The translations under genes were made by a program, and so were the position numbers. A DNA stretch of 64,000 bases from Muriicola marianensis (GTDB lineage: Bacteria; Bacteroidota; Bacteroidia; Flavobacteriales; Flavobacteriaceae), in the NCBI RefSeq assembly GCF_014638095.1, contig NZ_BMFH01000001.1:1621227-1685226 (forward strand), given 5' to 3'. Below the pieces are notes generated by a model. The model saw only the letters and a list, made by a program, of their open reading frames with translations, was not told where the DNA came from and searched no databases. Shown one piece after another: positions 26,464 through 35,548 of this stretch; the first letter of the stretch is position 1, and each line of letters opens with the position of its first letter.

Positions 26464-27723
26464 ATGATGAAGAATTACCACATCTCCAGGCATAATTCGT
26501 TTTATACCGTAGGGCTGAGTTATCTCAAAGCCGATGCAGATCTGAGAGGAAAATTCAGTCTGGATGAGAATGGAGAAGATAAGATTCTCACTGAGGCGGC
26601 AGAACTCGGAATAGACGGCCTGCTCATCACCGCTACCTGCAACAGGACAGAATTGCACGGATTTGCCCAGCACCCGTTTCAGCTTATCAAGCTGCTGTGC
26701 GACCATTCCTTTGGTAGTGTCGAGGAGTTCCAGGAAGTTGGATATGTCTATAAAAACTACGAGGCCATCGACCATCTGTTTCGCGTAGGTACCGGCCTCG
26801 ACAGTCAGATCCTAGGAGATTTCGAGATCATTAGTCAGATCAAAAAAGGGTTTGCCCGTTCCAAGGAAAAGGGATTGACTAATCCTTTCCTCGAACGCCT
26901 TATCAATTCTATTCTGCAGGCCAGCAAACGGATCAAGAACGAGACGGAGATCTCCTCGGGAGCCACCTCCGTGGCCTTTGCTTCGGTACAGTATATCCTG
27001 GAGACCGTCCCGGATATATCCGAGAAAAACATTCTATTGTTCGGCACAGGAAAGATCGGGAGGAACACCTGCGAGAATCTGCTGAAGCATACGGAGAATA
27101 CACATATCACCCTGATCAACCGAACCCGGGACAAGGCGGAGAAGGTCGGCGGTAAATTCGATCTGCTGGTCCGGGATTACTCAGACCTTCAGGCTGAGAT
27201 CCGTCAGGCTGATATTCTCGTCGTGGCAACCGGGGCTCAGAAACCCACCATCTCGAAGTCCCTCCTCCACCTCACAAAACCCCTCCTCATTCTGGACCTG
27301 TCTATACCAAAGAATGTGGACGAGGATGTAAACGCACTCCCTGAAGTCACCCTGGTACACCTCGACCATCTCTCGCAGAGAACAGACAAGACCCTGGAGA
27401 GACGTAAAAAGTATATCCCCCAGGCCGAGATGATCATTGATGAGATCAAGGCTGAATTCACAAAATGGCTGGAGACCCGTAAATTCGCCCCGGTGATCAA
27501 GGCTCTCAAAAAGAAGTTAAAGACTTTAAAGGAAGAGGAGATCGATTTCCATTCGAAAAAACTGCCGGGTTTCAATCAGGAGCAGGCCGATATTATCTCG
27601 GAGCGCATCATCCAAAAGATCACCAAGCAGTTCGCCAACCACCTCAAGGACAGCGAAGTGGATGCAGAAGACAGCCTGGAACTCATCCAGAAAGTCTTCC
27701 AGTTAGAAGTGGAAAAACCATGA
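26464..27723 (+). CDS. hemA: Glutamyl-tRNA reductase
   Basis: A 419-residue enzyme that reduces glutamyl-tRNA(Glu) to glutamate-1-semialdehyde with NADPH, the committed step of C5 tetrapyrrole synthesis. The catalytic cysteine is Cys59 in TATCNRTELHG. The NADPH-binding motif GTGKIG is at 194-199, followed by NRTRDKAEKVG. The C-terminal helical dimerisation domain ends the protein. Start may be 26464 or the adjacent ATG at 26467. It is the first gene of an eight-gene plus-strand operon and overlaps hemC by 4 nt. hemL, the next enzyme, is not in this window. Confidence 0.96.
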   Translation: MMKNYHISRHNSFYTVGLSYLKADADLRGKFSLDENGEDKILTEAAELGIDGLLITATCNRTELHGFAQHPFQLIKLLCDHSFGSVEEFQEVGYVYKNYEAIDHLFRVGTGLDSQILGDFEIISQIKKGFARSKEKGLTNPFLERLINSILQASKRIKNETEISSGATSVAFASVQYILETVPDISEKNILLFGTGKIGRNTCENLLKHTENTHITLINRTRDKAEKVGGKFDLLVRDYSDLQAEIRQADILVVATGAQKPTISKSLLHLTKPLLILDLSIPKNVDEDVNALPEVTLVHLDHLSQRTDKTLERRKKYIPQAEMIIDEIKAEFTKWLETRKFAPVIKALKKKLKTLKEEEIDFHSKKLPGFNQEQADIISERIIQKITKQFANHLKDSEVDAEDSLELIQKVFQLEVEKP

Positions 27724-28634
27724 ACAGGGTGATCCGGATAGGGACCCGAGACAGCGAACTGGCCCTCTGGCAGGCCCATACCGTAAAGAACAAACTGGAA
27801 AAGGAAGGGTATGAGTGCGAGCTCCTTCCGGTAAAGGCCACCGGGGATATCATCCTGGACCAGCCTTTGTACGAGCTGGGGATCACCGGCATCTTTACAA
27901 AGACGCTTGACGTTGCCCTCCTGAAAAAAGAGATCGACATAGCCGTACATTCCATGAAGGATGTACCCACGAGCCTGCCCAAAGGGGTGGTACAGGCTGC
28001 TGTCTTAAAAAGGGGCAATCCCCGCGATATCCTGGTTCACAAAGGCCTGGATTTTCTCAATGAAGAAGGTGTTGTGGCCACGGGAAGCCTCAGGCGAAAA
28101 GCCCAGTGGCTGCATCGCTATCCCCTCCACGAGATCACTGACCTCAGGGGAAATGTGAATACCCGACTACAGAAATTCCGGACCCAGCCCTGGAATGCGG
28201 CTATTTTTGCCGCGGCCGGACTCGAACGCATCGACCTGCTCCCGGACCACTTTACGACACTGAATTGGATGGTCCCGGCTCCGGCTCAGGGCGCCATGAT
28301 GGTTGTTTGTCTGGAGGATAACACCTTCTGCCGTGAGGCCCTCACCACCCTGAACGATGAACAAACCGAGATATGTACCGGTATTGAGCGGGAATTCCTG
28401 AAAACCCTGGAAGGGGGCTGTACAGCACCCATTGGGGCCCTGGCCGAGATCAAAGGGGAAAAATTGCATTTTGAAGGTGTGCTCCTGTCTCTGGACGGGC
28501 AAAAGATATTCAGAGTCAGGAAAGAAGTCGAATCAGCACATCCGGAAGGTTTTGGTCAATCCTGGGCTAAGGAGATACTTGAGCAGGGCGGGGATGAACT
28601 CATGCAGGAGATCAAGCAACAATTGGAAAAATGA
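27720..28634 (+). CDS. hemC: Hydroxymethylbilane synthase (porphobilinogen deaminase)
   Basis: A 304-residue cytoplasmic enzyme that polymerises four porphobilinogens into hydroxymethylbilane. The dipyrromethane cofactor cysteine is Cys234 in LEGGCTAPIGA. Other family motifs are RIGTRDSELALWQA (6-19), HSMKDVP (77-83) and TGSLRRKAQ (121-129). Length is normal. Its start overlaps the hemA stop and its stop overlaps the hemD start, each by ATGA, so the three are translationally coupled. Confidence 0.97.
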   Translation: MNRVIRIGTRDSELALWQAHTVKNKLEKEGYECELLPVKATGDIILDQPLYELGITGIFTKTLDVALLKKEIDIAVHSMKDVPTSLPKGVVQAAVLKRGNPRDILVHKGLDFLNEEGVVATGSLRRKAQWLHRYPLHEITDLRGNVNTRLQKFRTQPWNAAIFAAAGLERIDLLPDHFTTLNWMVPAPAQGAMMVVCLEDNTFCREALTTLNDEQTEICTGIEREFLKTLEGGCTAPIGALAEIKGEKLHFEGVLLSLDGQKIFRVRKEVESAHPEGFGQSWAKEILEQGGDELMQEIKQQLEK

Positions 28635-29308
28635 ATTCCGTTCTGTCGACACGAAACCTCAGCAGCAGTCAGCTGGCCCTCCTGGCCAAATCCGGCATTG
28701 GGATGGAGTGTTACGACGCTATCCTGATCAAACTATTGAAGGCTGAACTTCCTGAGGGATTCGATGAGTATATCTTTACCTCCAAGAACGGGGTTAAGGG
28801 ATATCTGAAAAACCGGGTACCGGAAGCAGAAAACCAGAAAAAGATCACCTGCTATTGTGTGGGAGAGAAAACGCAGGCATTTTTGGAAGAAAAAGGCTTG
28901 TTTGTGGCGAAAATGACTCAAAATTCACGAGAATTAGGTGATTTTCTGGTAAAAAACGATAAAAAAGGTCCATTTTTGGTCTTTACGGGCAACCGGAACC
29001 GACCCGAACTGGGAAGCAAACTGGAAGAACATCAGATCCCTTTCCGGGAAGTGTTGGTTTATGAAACACACCTCAATCCCAAAAAGATCGAAAAGAATTT
29101 TCAGATCCTCCTCTTTTACAGTCCGAGTGGGGTCCAGAGTTTTGTTCAGGTAAACGACCCGAAGGATGAGACCGCACTCTGTATCGGAGAGACCACTGCC
29201 CGGGAGGCCCGCAAGCACTTTCGAAAGGTTGTGGTGGCTGATAAGCCGACGACCGATAACGTCATTGAAAAATTAATTGAGAATTTCCCAACCCTTTCAA
29301 ACGCATAA
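28631..29308 (+). CDS. hemD: Uroporphyrinogen-III synthase
   Basis: A 225-residue protein between hemC and hemE, as expected for the enzyme that cyclises hydroxymethylbilane with D-ring inversion. Sequence conservation is low throughout this family, so context carries much of the call. Visible family-like features are the [11 protein letters not shown] segment (residues about 49-59) and the C-terminal [14 protein letters not shown], which resembles the usual GxxTAxAxxxxG helix. It is two-domain and soluble. Coupled to hemC by 4 nt, 2 nt before hemE. Confidence 0.9.
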   Translation: MNSVLSTRNLSSSQLALLAKSGIGMECYDAILIKLLKAELPEGFDEYIFTSKNGVKGYLKNRVPEAENQKKITCYCVGEKTQAFLEEKGLFVAKMTQNSRELGDFLVKNDKKGPFLVFTGNRNRPELGSKLEEHQIPFREVLVYETHLNPKKIEKNFQILLFYSPSGVQSFVQVNDPKDETALCIGETTAREARKHFRKVVVADKPTTDNVIEKLIENFPTLSNA

Positions 29309-29310
29309 AT

Positions 29311-30342
29311 ATGGCATTAAAAAATGACCTGCTGCTAAAAGCCCTGCGCGGAGAGACCGTTGAACGACCCCCGGTATGGATGATGAGACAGGCCGGCAGA
29401 TATCTCCCGGAGTTTATGGAACTGAAAAAGAAATATGATTTCTTTACCCGCTGCCAGACCCCGGAACTGGCCTCTGAGATCACTGTGCAACCCATCAGAA
29501 GGTACGGGATGGATGCCGCCATCCTGTTCAGTGACATCCTGGTCATCCCCCAAGCCATGGAGATCGAGGTGCAGATGAAAACGGATTTCGGGCCCTATCT
29601 CCCCAATCCCATTCGTTCCAAAAAAGACCTGGACCGGGTGGTGGTCCCCGATGTGGAGCAAAGCCTAGGTTACGTATTGGATGCCATTAAAATGACCAAG
29701 GAAAAACTCGCAGATGAAGTGCCCCTGCTGGGCTTTGCGGGCTCTCCCTGGACCATCCTGTGCTACTGTGTACAAGGCCAGGGCAGCAAGAGCTTTGACA
29801 AGGCCAAGGAATTCTGTTTTACCCAACCCGATACCGCCCATGCCCTGCTCCAAAAAATAACAGATACCACTATCGCCTATTTGAAAGCCAAGGTTAATGC
29901 GGGCGTCAATGCCGTTCAAGTTTTTGATTCCTGGGGCGGGATGCTCTCCCCTGAGGACTACGAAATATATTCCTGGCCCTACATCCAGCAGATCGTGGAT
30001 GCCCTCAAGGACGAGACCCATGTGATCGTCTTCGGAAAGGGGTGCTGGTTTGCCCTGAAAACCATGTCGCAATCAGGTGCTTCTGCACTTGGGGTCGACT
30101 GGACATGCTCCCCTCAGAATGCGCGGTACCTGAGCGGAGGACAGATCACCCTCCAGGGGAATTTTGATCCGTCCCGCCTGTTCTCTCCCCCTGAAGAGAT
30201 CAAAAAAATGGTAAAAAAGATGATCCGCGAGTTTGGAAAGGACCGGTATATCGTAAACCTGGGTCATGGTATTTTGCCTACCGTCCCCCTTGAAAATGCC
30301 CGGGCGTTTATCGAAGCTGTAAAAACCTATTCCGAAGGGTGA
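29311..30342 (+). CDS. hemE: Uroporphyrinogen decarboxylase
   Basis: A 343-residue TIM-barrel enzyme that removes four carboxyl groups from uroporphyrinogen III to give coproporphyrinogen III. The conserved N-terminal [17 protein letters not shown] holds the substrate-binding arginines, and the catalytic aspartate lies in [12 protein letters not shown]. Further motifs are [16 protein letters not shown] and, near the end, [15 protein letters not shown]. It follows hemD by 2 nt. Its TGA stop overlaps a GTG start of the next gene (GTGA). Confidence 0.97.
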   Translation: MALKNDLLLKALRGETVERPPVWMMRQAGRYLPEFMELKKKYDFFTRCQTPELASEITVQPIRRYGMDAAILFSDILVIPQAMEIEVQMKTDFGPYLPNPIRSKKDLDRVVVPDVEQSLGYVLDAIKMTKEKLADEVPLLGFAGSPWTILCYCVQGQGSKSFDKAKEFCFTQPDTAHALLQKITDTTIAYLKAKVNAGVNAVQVFDSWGGMLSPEDYEIYSWPYIQQIVDALKDETHVIVFGKGCWFALKTMSQSGASALGVDWTCSPQNARYLSGGQITLQGNFDPSRLFSPPEEIKKMVKKMIREFGKDRYIVNLGHGILPTVPLENARAFIEAVKTYSEG

Positions 30343-30842
30343 ATGAGATCTGGGCAGTGATCCGGCGGGCACGGCCGAGGCAGTTATTCCGACTGGTGTG
30401 GCTTTGCCTGACCCATATCAGGCTGGTATGGCCCACCTACAGGGCAACCAAAAAGACCATCAGCATTGCTGATGAGCACTTCGCCCACGAGCACCGAAGG
30501 AATACTCCGGCCAATGCCTTCAGGCATGCCCTTTGGAACTGGATGATCGCAAAAGAATGTACCCTTGTGGTAAAGGAGGAGGAAAAAGTCTTACGATGGA
30601 CAGAATTGATCACAGATATGCATGAGAGGATACTTCCTGGAAATACGCTAACGAATGCCATGGACCTGCATAACAATGCAGTGGGCAGGACCCTATTTAG
30701 AAATGAGGAAAGGAAGAATAACGATAGAAGTGTCTCCTTATTCCTCGAAATGACAGAGAACTCCCTGCTGGTCAGTTCCCTCCAGGAAATACAACAAACT
30801 CCGGAAACCCGACTTGTGCATCTTATAAACACGGTATCATGA
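30339..30842 (+). CDS. Uncharacterised protein in the hem operon (DUF6973-like), GTG start
   Basis: A 167-residue protein with no assigned function. The only start that fits is GTG at 30339, overlapping the hemE stop (GTGA); its own stop overlaps hemF (ATGA). It is basic at the N-terminus, with one amphipathic or weak membrane segment (about 16-32). It then carries polar motifs that look catalytic or metal-binding: [14 protein letters not shown] (His63), [10 protein letters not shown] (His95-Glu96) and [15 protein letters not shown] (Asp109, His111, Asn112, Asn113). These recall DUF6973-type proteins, a tentative assignment. Tight coupling on both sides suggests co-production with HemE and HemF. 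Confidence 0.75.
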   Translation: MNEIWAVIRRARPRQLFRLVWLCLTHIRLVWPTYRATKKTISIADEHFAHEHRRNTPANAFRHALWNWMIAKECTLVVKEEEKVLRWTELITDMHERILPGNTLTNAMDLHNNAVGRTLFRNEERKNNDRSVSLFLEMTENSLLVSSLQEIQQTPETRLVHLINTVS

Positions 30843-31750
30843 AAGAAAAATTCTATGCTTATATCGAATCCCTCCAGGACAGGATCTGCTCTTCGCTGGA
30901 GAACATTGACGGAAGGGCGTCCTTCCTGGAAGATCTTTGGGATCGTCCGGAAGGTGGCGGCGGCCGTACACGGGTGATCCAGGAAGGAGCAGTCTTTGAG
31001 AAAGGCGGGGTCAATATCTCTAAGGTGCACGGCCCACTGCCCAAAAGCATGCAGGCCTACTTCGGGGTGGGTGAATCCGATTTCTTTGCCTGTGGCCTGA
31101 GCCTGGTCCTCCACCCGGTCAATCCTATGGTCCCCACCGTACACGCCAATTGGCGGTATTTTGAGCTCTACGACAAATCGGGAAAGGTGGTCGACCAGTG
31201 GTTTGGTGGAGGTCAGGACCTCACCCCATATTATCTCTTTGAAGAGGACGCTGTTCATTTCCATGCCGTTTGCAAACAGGCCTGTGACAACCATCGCCCG
31301 GAATTCTATACCCGGTACAAAGAACGGTGCGATTCTTATTTCTGGAACGCCCACAGGGATGAGGCCAGGGGGGTAGGCGGACTCTTCTTCGACTATTGCC
31401 GACCCGGAGAAGACCTATCCCTTGACCAATGGTATGATTTTGTCACCGAAGTAGGGGATTCCTTCCTGCCTTCCTATCTTCCCATTGTGGAAAGAAGGAA
31501 AGACCTGGATTATTCTGAAGCCGAAAGGGACTGGCAGGAGATCCGCAGGGGCCGGTACGTGGAATTTAACCTGGTACACGACAAGGGGACTTTGTTTGGA
31601 CTGAGGACCAACGGCCGGATTGAGAGTATCCTGATGAGTTTGCCCCCAAAAGTACAATGGCGATATGACCACAACCCGAAACCCGGCAGTCGGGAAGCCC
31701 GGCTGGTGGAAGTCCTGAAATCCCCAGAGAACTGGGTAGAAAAGAAATAA
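30839..31750 (+). CDS. hemF: Oxygen-dependent coproporphyrinogen III oxidase
   Basis: A 303-residue aerobic enzyme that converts two propionates of coproporphyrinogen III to vinyl groups, giving protoporphyrinogen IX. Family motifs are GGGGRTRVIQEGAVFEKGGVN, NPMVPTVHANWRYFE, WFGGGQDLTPYY and the C-terminal RYVEFNLVHDKGTLFGL. With hemJ at 7418 and hemH at 17454 it fixes the pathway as the protoporphyrin-dependent, oxygen-using route. It overlaps the unknown gene by 4 nt and is followed by phzF after 11 nt. Confidence 0.97.
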   Translation: MKEKFYAYIESLQDRICSSLENIDGRASFLEDLWDRPEGGGGRTRVIQEGAVFEKGGVNISKVHGPLPKSMQAYFGVGESDFFACGLSLVLHPVNPMVPTVHANWRYFELYDKSGKVVDQWFGGGQDLTPYYLFEEDAVHFHAVCKQACDNHRPEFYTRYKERCDSYFWNAHRDEARGVGGLFFDYCRPGEDLSLDQWYDFVTEVGDSFLPSYLPIVERRKDLDYSEAERDWQEIRRGRYVEFNLVHDKGTLFGLRTNGRIESILMSLPPKVQWRYDHNPKPGSREARLVEVLKSPENWVEKK

Positions 31751-31761
31751 TCTCAAGCGTT

Positions 31762-32553
31762 ATGAAAACACTCACTCTCTATCAAATTGACGCATTTACT
31801 GCTGAACTTTTTCAGGGAAACCCGGCGGCTGTATGCGTGCTGGACTCCTGGCTGGAGGAGGAGACCATGCAGCAGATCGCCATGGAGAACAACCTGGCGG
31901 AAACAGCCTTTGTGGTAAAAAGGGATAAGGATTATCACATCCGCTGGTTCACCCCTGAGCTGGAAGTAGACCTGTGTGGCCATGCCACCCTGGCTTCGGC
32001 CTGGGTGCTTTTCCACGAGTACGGACACCCGTCAGACATCGTCCATTTCCATTCGGACCGAAGCGGATCGCTTCGCGTAAGAAAGGAAGGGACAGGGGAA
32101 CTTACCCTGGACTTCCCGATCGACCCATTGGAGGAGGTATCCCCCATAAAGGAGATCAATATCGCCCTGGGGAGGGAACCCCAGAAGATTTTTAAGGGGA
32201 AAACGGATTATATGCTCATCTACTCCAGTGAACAGGAGATACGAGAAATAGAACCTAATTTCTTCCTGCTCGACAAGGTAGATGCCCGGGGAGTCATCGT
32301 AACAGCCCCGGGTGAGAAGGTGGACTTTGTCTCCCGATTCTTTGCGCCTAAGTGCGGCATCCCGGAAGATCCCGTGACCGGATCGGCCCACACCACCCTG
32401 ACCCCCTATTGGGCAAAAACATTTGGCAAAACGGATCTTACTGCAAAACAACTTTCCCAAAGAGGCGGAGACCTGAGGTGCCAACTCAGGGGAGACCGGG
32501 TATTGATCTCCGGGAGGGCCGTCCCGTATTTGAAAGGCGAAATTACACTGTAA
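31762..32553 (+). CDS. PhzF family isomerase/epimerase
   Basis: A 263-residue member of the PhzF/diaminopimelate-epimerase fold family. Family motifs are FQGNPAAVCVLD, the catalytic Glu in NNLAETAFV, DLCGHATLASAW and, in the second half, DPVTGSAHTTLTPYW. Members isomerise small acids, such as dihydro-hydroxyanthranilate in phenazine synthesis; no other phenazine genes are present, so the substrate here is unknown. It sits between hemF (11 nt) and hemB (42 nt) on the same strand and probably shares the operon without a known role in heme synthesis. Confidence 0.9.
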   Translation: MKTLTLYQIDAFTAELFQGNPAAVCVLDSWLEEETMQQIAMENNLAETAFVVKRDKDYHIRWFTPELEVDLCGHATLASAWVLFHEYGHPSDIVHFHSDRSGSLRVRKEGTGELTLDFPIDPLEEVSPIKEINIALGREPQKIFKGKTDYMLIYSSEQEIREIEPNFFLLDKVDARGVIVTAPGEKVDFVSRFFAPKCGIPEDPVTGSAHTTLTPYWAKTFGKTDLTAKQLSQRGGDLRCQLRGDRVLISGRAVPYLKGEITL

Positions 32554-32595
32554 ATCTGGTGCAATTCCCGTACCTTTAAAAAGAAATATCTTGCC

Positions 32596-33585
32596 ATGTA
32601 TCCATTAAGAAGAAACCGGATCTTACGCTCCAATCCCTCCATCCGGAAGATGGTCCGGGAGACCGTACTACAACCCGCTGATTTTCTGGTCCCGCTGTTT
32701 GTGGTGGAAGGCCACGGGGTAAAGGAAGAAATACCTTCAATGCCCAATTATTACCGACTCAGCCTGGACCTGCTGCAAAAGGAAGTGAAGGAACTATGGG
32801 ATATGGGACTTTGCGGGGTGCTGCTTTTTGTTAAGATCCCCGATAACCTCAAGGATAATACGGGGGCAGAAGCCCTCAATCCCCATGGGCTTATGCAACG
32901 GGCCATCAAAACCGTGAAGGAAACCTGCCCGGATATGCTCGTCATGACCGACGTAGCCCTGGATCCCTACTCCACTTATGGGCATGACGGGATCGTGGCT
33001 AAGGGGCAGATCCTCAATGACGCCACCAATGAGGTGCTGGCCCAAATGAGCATTACCCACGCCCAGGCGGGAGCTGATTTTGTCGCACCCAGCGATATGA
33101 TGGACGGCAGGATCCGGATCATCAGGGAGGCCCTGGAAGATGAAGAACTCACCAATACCGGCATCATGAGCTATGCCGCCAAATACGCCAGTGGTTTCTA
33201 CGGGCCTTTCCGGGATGCCCTGGAATCGGCGCCTGTGGCTTCAAAGGAAGCCCCCGAGGATAAACAGACCTATCAGATGGATCCCGGAAACCGACTGGAG
33301 GCCATCAAAGAGGCCGAAATGGATATTGACGAAGGGGCCGATATCATTATGGTGAAGCCGGGATTGTGCTACCTGGATATCGTGCGCGACTTAAGGGAAG
33401 TCGTAGACGTCCCCCTGGCAGTCTACCAGGTCTCCGGGGAATACGCCATGCTGAAAGCCGCCGCGGACAGGGGATGGCTAGACCACGACACGGTTATGTT
33501 GGAGCAATTGATCTCCATCAAAAGGGCAGGTGCCAATATCATCGCCTCTTACTTCGCAAAAGAGGCCGTAAGGCTGCTCAGCTAA
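32596..33585 (+). CDS. hemB: Delta-aminolevulinic acid dehydratase (porphobilinogen synthase)
   Basis: A 329-residue enzyme that condenses two 5-aminolevulinates to porphobilinogen. The Schiff-base lysines are Lys196 (SYAAKYASGFYGPFRDA) and Lys254 (DIIMVKPGLCY). The active-site metal segment reads TDVALDPYSTYGHDG, with Ala121, Asp123 and Asp131 where zinc enzymes have three cysteines, so it belongs to the Mg2+/non-zinc class. Last heme gene of the operon, 42 nt after phzF; the sequence TACCTTTA before it is too weak to call an internal promoter. Confidence 0.97.
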   Translation: MYPLRRNRILRSNPSIRKMVRETVLQPADFLVPLFVVEGHGVKEEIPSMPNYYRLSLDLLQKEVKELWDMGLCGVLLFVKIPDNLKDNTGAEALNPHGLMQRAIKTVKETCPDMLVMTDVALDPYSTYGHDGIVAKGQILNDATNEVLAQMSITHAQAGADFVAPSDMMDGRIRIIREALEDEELTNTGIMSYAAKYASGFYGPFRDALESAPVASKEAPEDKQTYQMDPGNRLEAIKEAEMDIDEGADIIMVKPGLCYLDIVRDLREVVDVPLAVYQVSGEYAMLKAAADRGWLDHDTVMLEQLISIKRAGANIIASYFAKEAVRLLS

Positions 33586-33636
33586 GGGGATAATGCCTGA
33601 GGTTTCCCTATCTTAAGGATCGAAAATCCAGCACTT

Positions 33637-34914
33637 ATGAGCCGGAGGCAATTCGTGATATTACTTTTCATACTGTACGGTATTTTTGAAACTGCTTATA
33701 GTCAAAATACTGAATATAAGGACTTTAATTCTCTTTCGCGAAAGGCAGATTCCATTATAACATTTGGTATTTTAAATGAAGCTTTCCCTGGAGCCCAGGT
33801 CCTGGTTGCCCATAAAGGAGAGATACTTTTTCACAAAACCTATGGCTACCATACGTACGACAGCCTGGTCCCCGTACAGAAAAACGACCTCTACGATCTG
33901 GCTTCGGTCACCAAGATTTTGGGAACCCTTCCCCTGCTCATGAAGTTGGTGGAAGAGGGGCGAATCGACCTGGATGTCCCTTTTAGCCACTACTGGAAAC
34001 CCTGGGAAGGGAAAAAGGACAAAAAAGATCTGACCCTGAGGCAAATCCTCAGCCACCAGGCGGGACTGACCCCTTATATAGTCTTTCTCAATGAAGTCAT
34101 GGAGAACGGGACGCTCAAAAAACGCTTTGTCCGATCTTCCGCCACTAAGAGATTCGGGTTACAGGCCTATGAGGATCTCTGGGTCAGGAACACCTTTGAA
34201 AATCGGGTCTTCAGGAAGATCAGCCGGTCTGAGGTAAAACAGGAAAAGAAATACCTGTACTCCGGCCTTGCCTTTTTGCTCTATCCCTCCCTTATAGAAC
34301 AGATTACCGGCCATTCCTTTACCTACCTGCACACCAAAGAATTCACTTTTCCCATGGAGATCCCCTCCTTGGGATACCTGCCATCTGCAAAGGGATTCCC
34401 CAACCCTGTAGTGCCCACGGAATTCGACTCCCTTTATCGAAAAGAGCTGGTGCAGGGGTGGGTACACGATGAAAATGCCTCTTTGTTTGGAGGGGTATCC
34501 GGTAATGCCGGACTTTTTGGTACTGCGCGCGACCTGTTTCGATTTATGCAGATGTACCAGAATTTCGGGGAACTGGATGGTCACAGATACCTGAAAGAAG
34601 CTACCGTAAAAGAATTCACACGGGTACAGTATCCCGATAATGACAACCGACGGGGACTGGGGTTTGACAAGCCCCTTTTGGACAATGCCGACCAGCCCCT
34701 CTCAGAAGCATACCCCGCTCCGTCTTCAAGCCCGGAAAGCTTCGGACATAGCGGTTTTACAGGCACTTTCGTGTGGGCCGATCCTGAATACCAATTGGTA
34801 TTTATATTCCTGTCAAACCGGGTATATCCCAGCAGGACACACCGAAATTTATACGAATTGAATATCCGTGTTGCCCTACATCAATTGTTTTACGAACACC
34901 TCATAAATCAATAA
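33637..34914 (+). CDS. Exported serine hydrolase, beta-lactamase/PBP4-like
   Basis: A 425-residue protein with a signal peptide to about residue 22 (ETAYSQ). The penicillin-binding-protein-like catalytic Ser90-x-x-Lys93 lies in DLASVTKILG. The probable tyrosine motif is YLYSGLAF and the third motif HSGFTGTF replaces KTG, as in EstB-type esterases and class C-like hydrolases. It may be an esterase, peptidase or peptidoglycan-modifying enzyme; the substrate is not evident. It starts 51 nt after hemB and ends 3 nt before ogt, so it may continue the hem transcript. Confidence 0.85.
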   Translation: MSRRQFVILLFILYGIFETAYSQNTEYKDFNSLSRKADSIITFGILNEAFPGAQVLVAHKGEILFHKTYGYHTYDSLVPVQKNDLYDLASVTKILGTLPLLMKLVEEGRIDLDVPFSHYWKPWEGKKDKKDLTLRQILSHQAGLTPYIVFLNEVMENGTLKKRFVRSSATKRFGLQAYEDLWVRNTFENRVFRKISRSEVKQEKKYLYSGLAFLLYPSLIEQITGHSFTYLHTKEFTFPMEIPSLGYLPSAKGFPNPVVPTEFDSLYRKELVQGWVHDENASLFGGVSGNAGLFGTARDLFRFMQMYQNFGELDGHRYLKEATVKEFTRVQYPDNDNRRGLGFDKPLLDNADQPLSEAYPAPSSSPESFGHSGFTGTFVWADPEYQLVFIFLSNRVYPSRTHRNLYELNIRVALHQLFYEHLINQ

Positions 34915-34917
34915 CCT

Positions 34918-35394
34918 ATGGTTACAGCATTTGTAAAAACCCCTCTCGGAATGGCAAAGATCGAAGGAGACTCTAAGGGGGTCACTTCTATTTGTGTTCT
35001 GGATGATATAGAGGAAACTTCAAGTGAAAATCCACAGGAATTAACCGAGGCTGTCAGACAACTTCAGGAATACTTCAACGGAAACCTAAAGAATTTTACA
35101 TTCGATCTGAATCCCAAGGGGACCGAATTTCAAAAAAAGGTATGGGGTGCCTTATTAAAGATCCCTTTCGGGAAGACGATCTCCTACCTCGACCTGAGTA
35201 AAAAACTGGGCGATCCGAAAGCCATTCGTGCGGTGGCTGCTGCCAACGGAAAGAATCCCATCTGGATCGTCATTCCGTGTCACCGTGTGGTAGGAAGCAA
35301 GGGTGAAATGGTAGGCTATGCCGGGGGCATACATCGGAAAAAATGGTTGTTGAACCACGAGCGTTCCGAAAAGCAGCAATCCCTTTTCCCATAA
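34918..35394 (+). CDS. ogt: Methylated-DNA-[protein]-cysteine S-methyltransferase
   Basis: A 158-residue suicide repair protein that moves the methyl group from O6-methylguanine in DNA to its own cysteine, Cys121 in IVIPCHRVVG. Downstream are the guanine-binding VGYAGGIHRKKWLL and, upstream, the helix-turn-helix arginine-finger region RAVAAANGKNP. Size and domain order match Ogt/MGMT without an Ada regulatory domain. It starts 3 nt after the serine hydrolase stop. Confidence 0.95.
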   Translation: MVTAFVKTPLGMAKIEGDSKGVTSICVLDDIEETSSENPQELTEAVRQLQEYFNGNLKNFTFDLNPKGTEFQKKVWGALLKIPFGKTISYLDLSKKLGDPKAIRAVAAANGKNPIWIVIPCHRVVGSKGEMVGYAGGIHRKKWLLNHERSEKQQSLFP

Positions 35395-35548
35395 AAACAA
35401 ACCACCCGGTCTGTAGTGTTTATTTTTCTAATTCCGAATCAGGTAAAGTGGTATGTTGAACGAACTTTTTCGGGGTTAAACCGACTCCGATTGTTATCCT
35501 GCCCTCAATTTTCCTTTCAAAACCGACTCCCCGGTCGGATTGCAGTTT

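Noticed and set aside
30437-31354. 305-codon minus-strand ORF across the unknown hem gene and hemF
   Set aside because: It lies antisense to two coupled genes, one of which is hemF, and has no recognisable family or RBS.
35523-35538. Hairpin CCGAC-N6-GTCGG as a terminator
   Set aside because: Only 5 bp with a four-T run; kept as a remark under the lipoprotein gene but not called.
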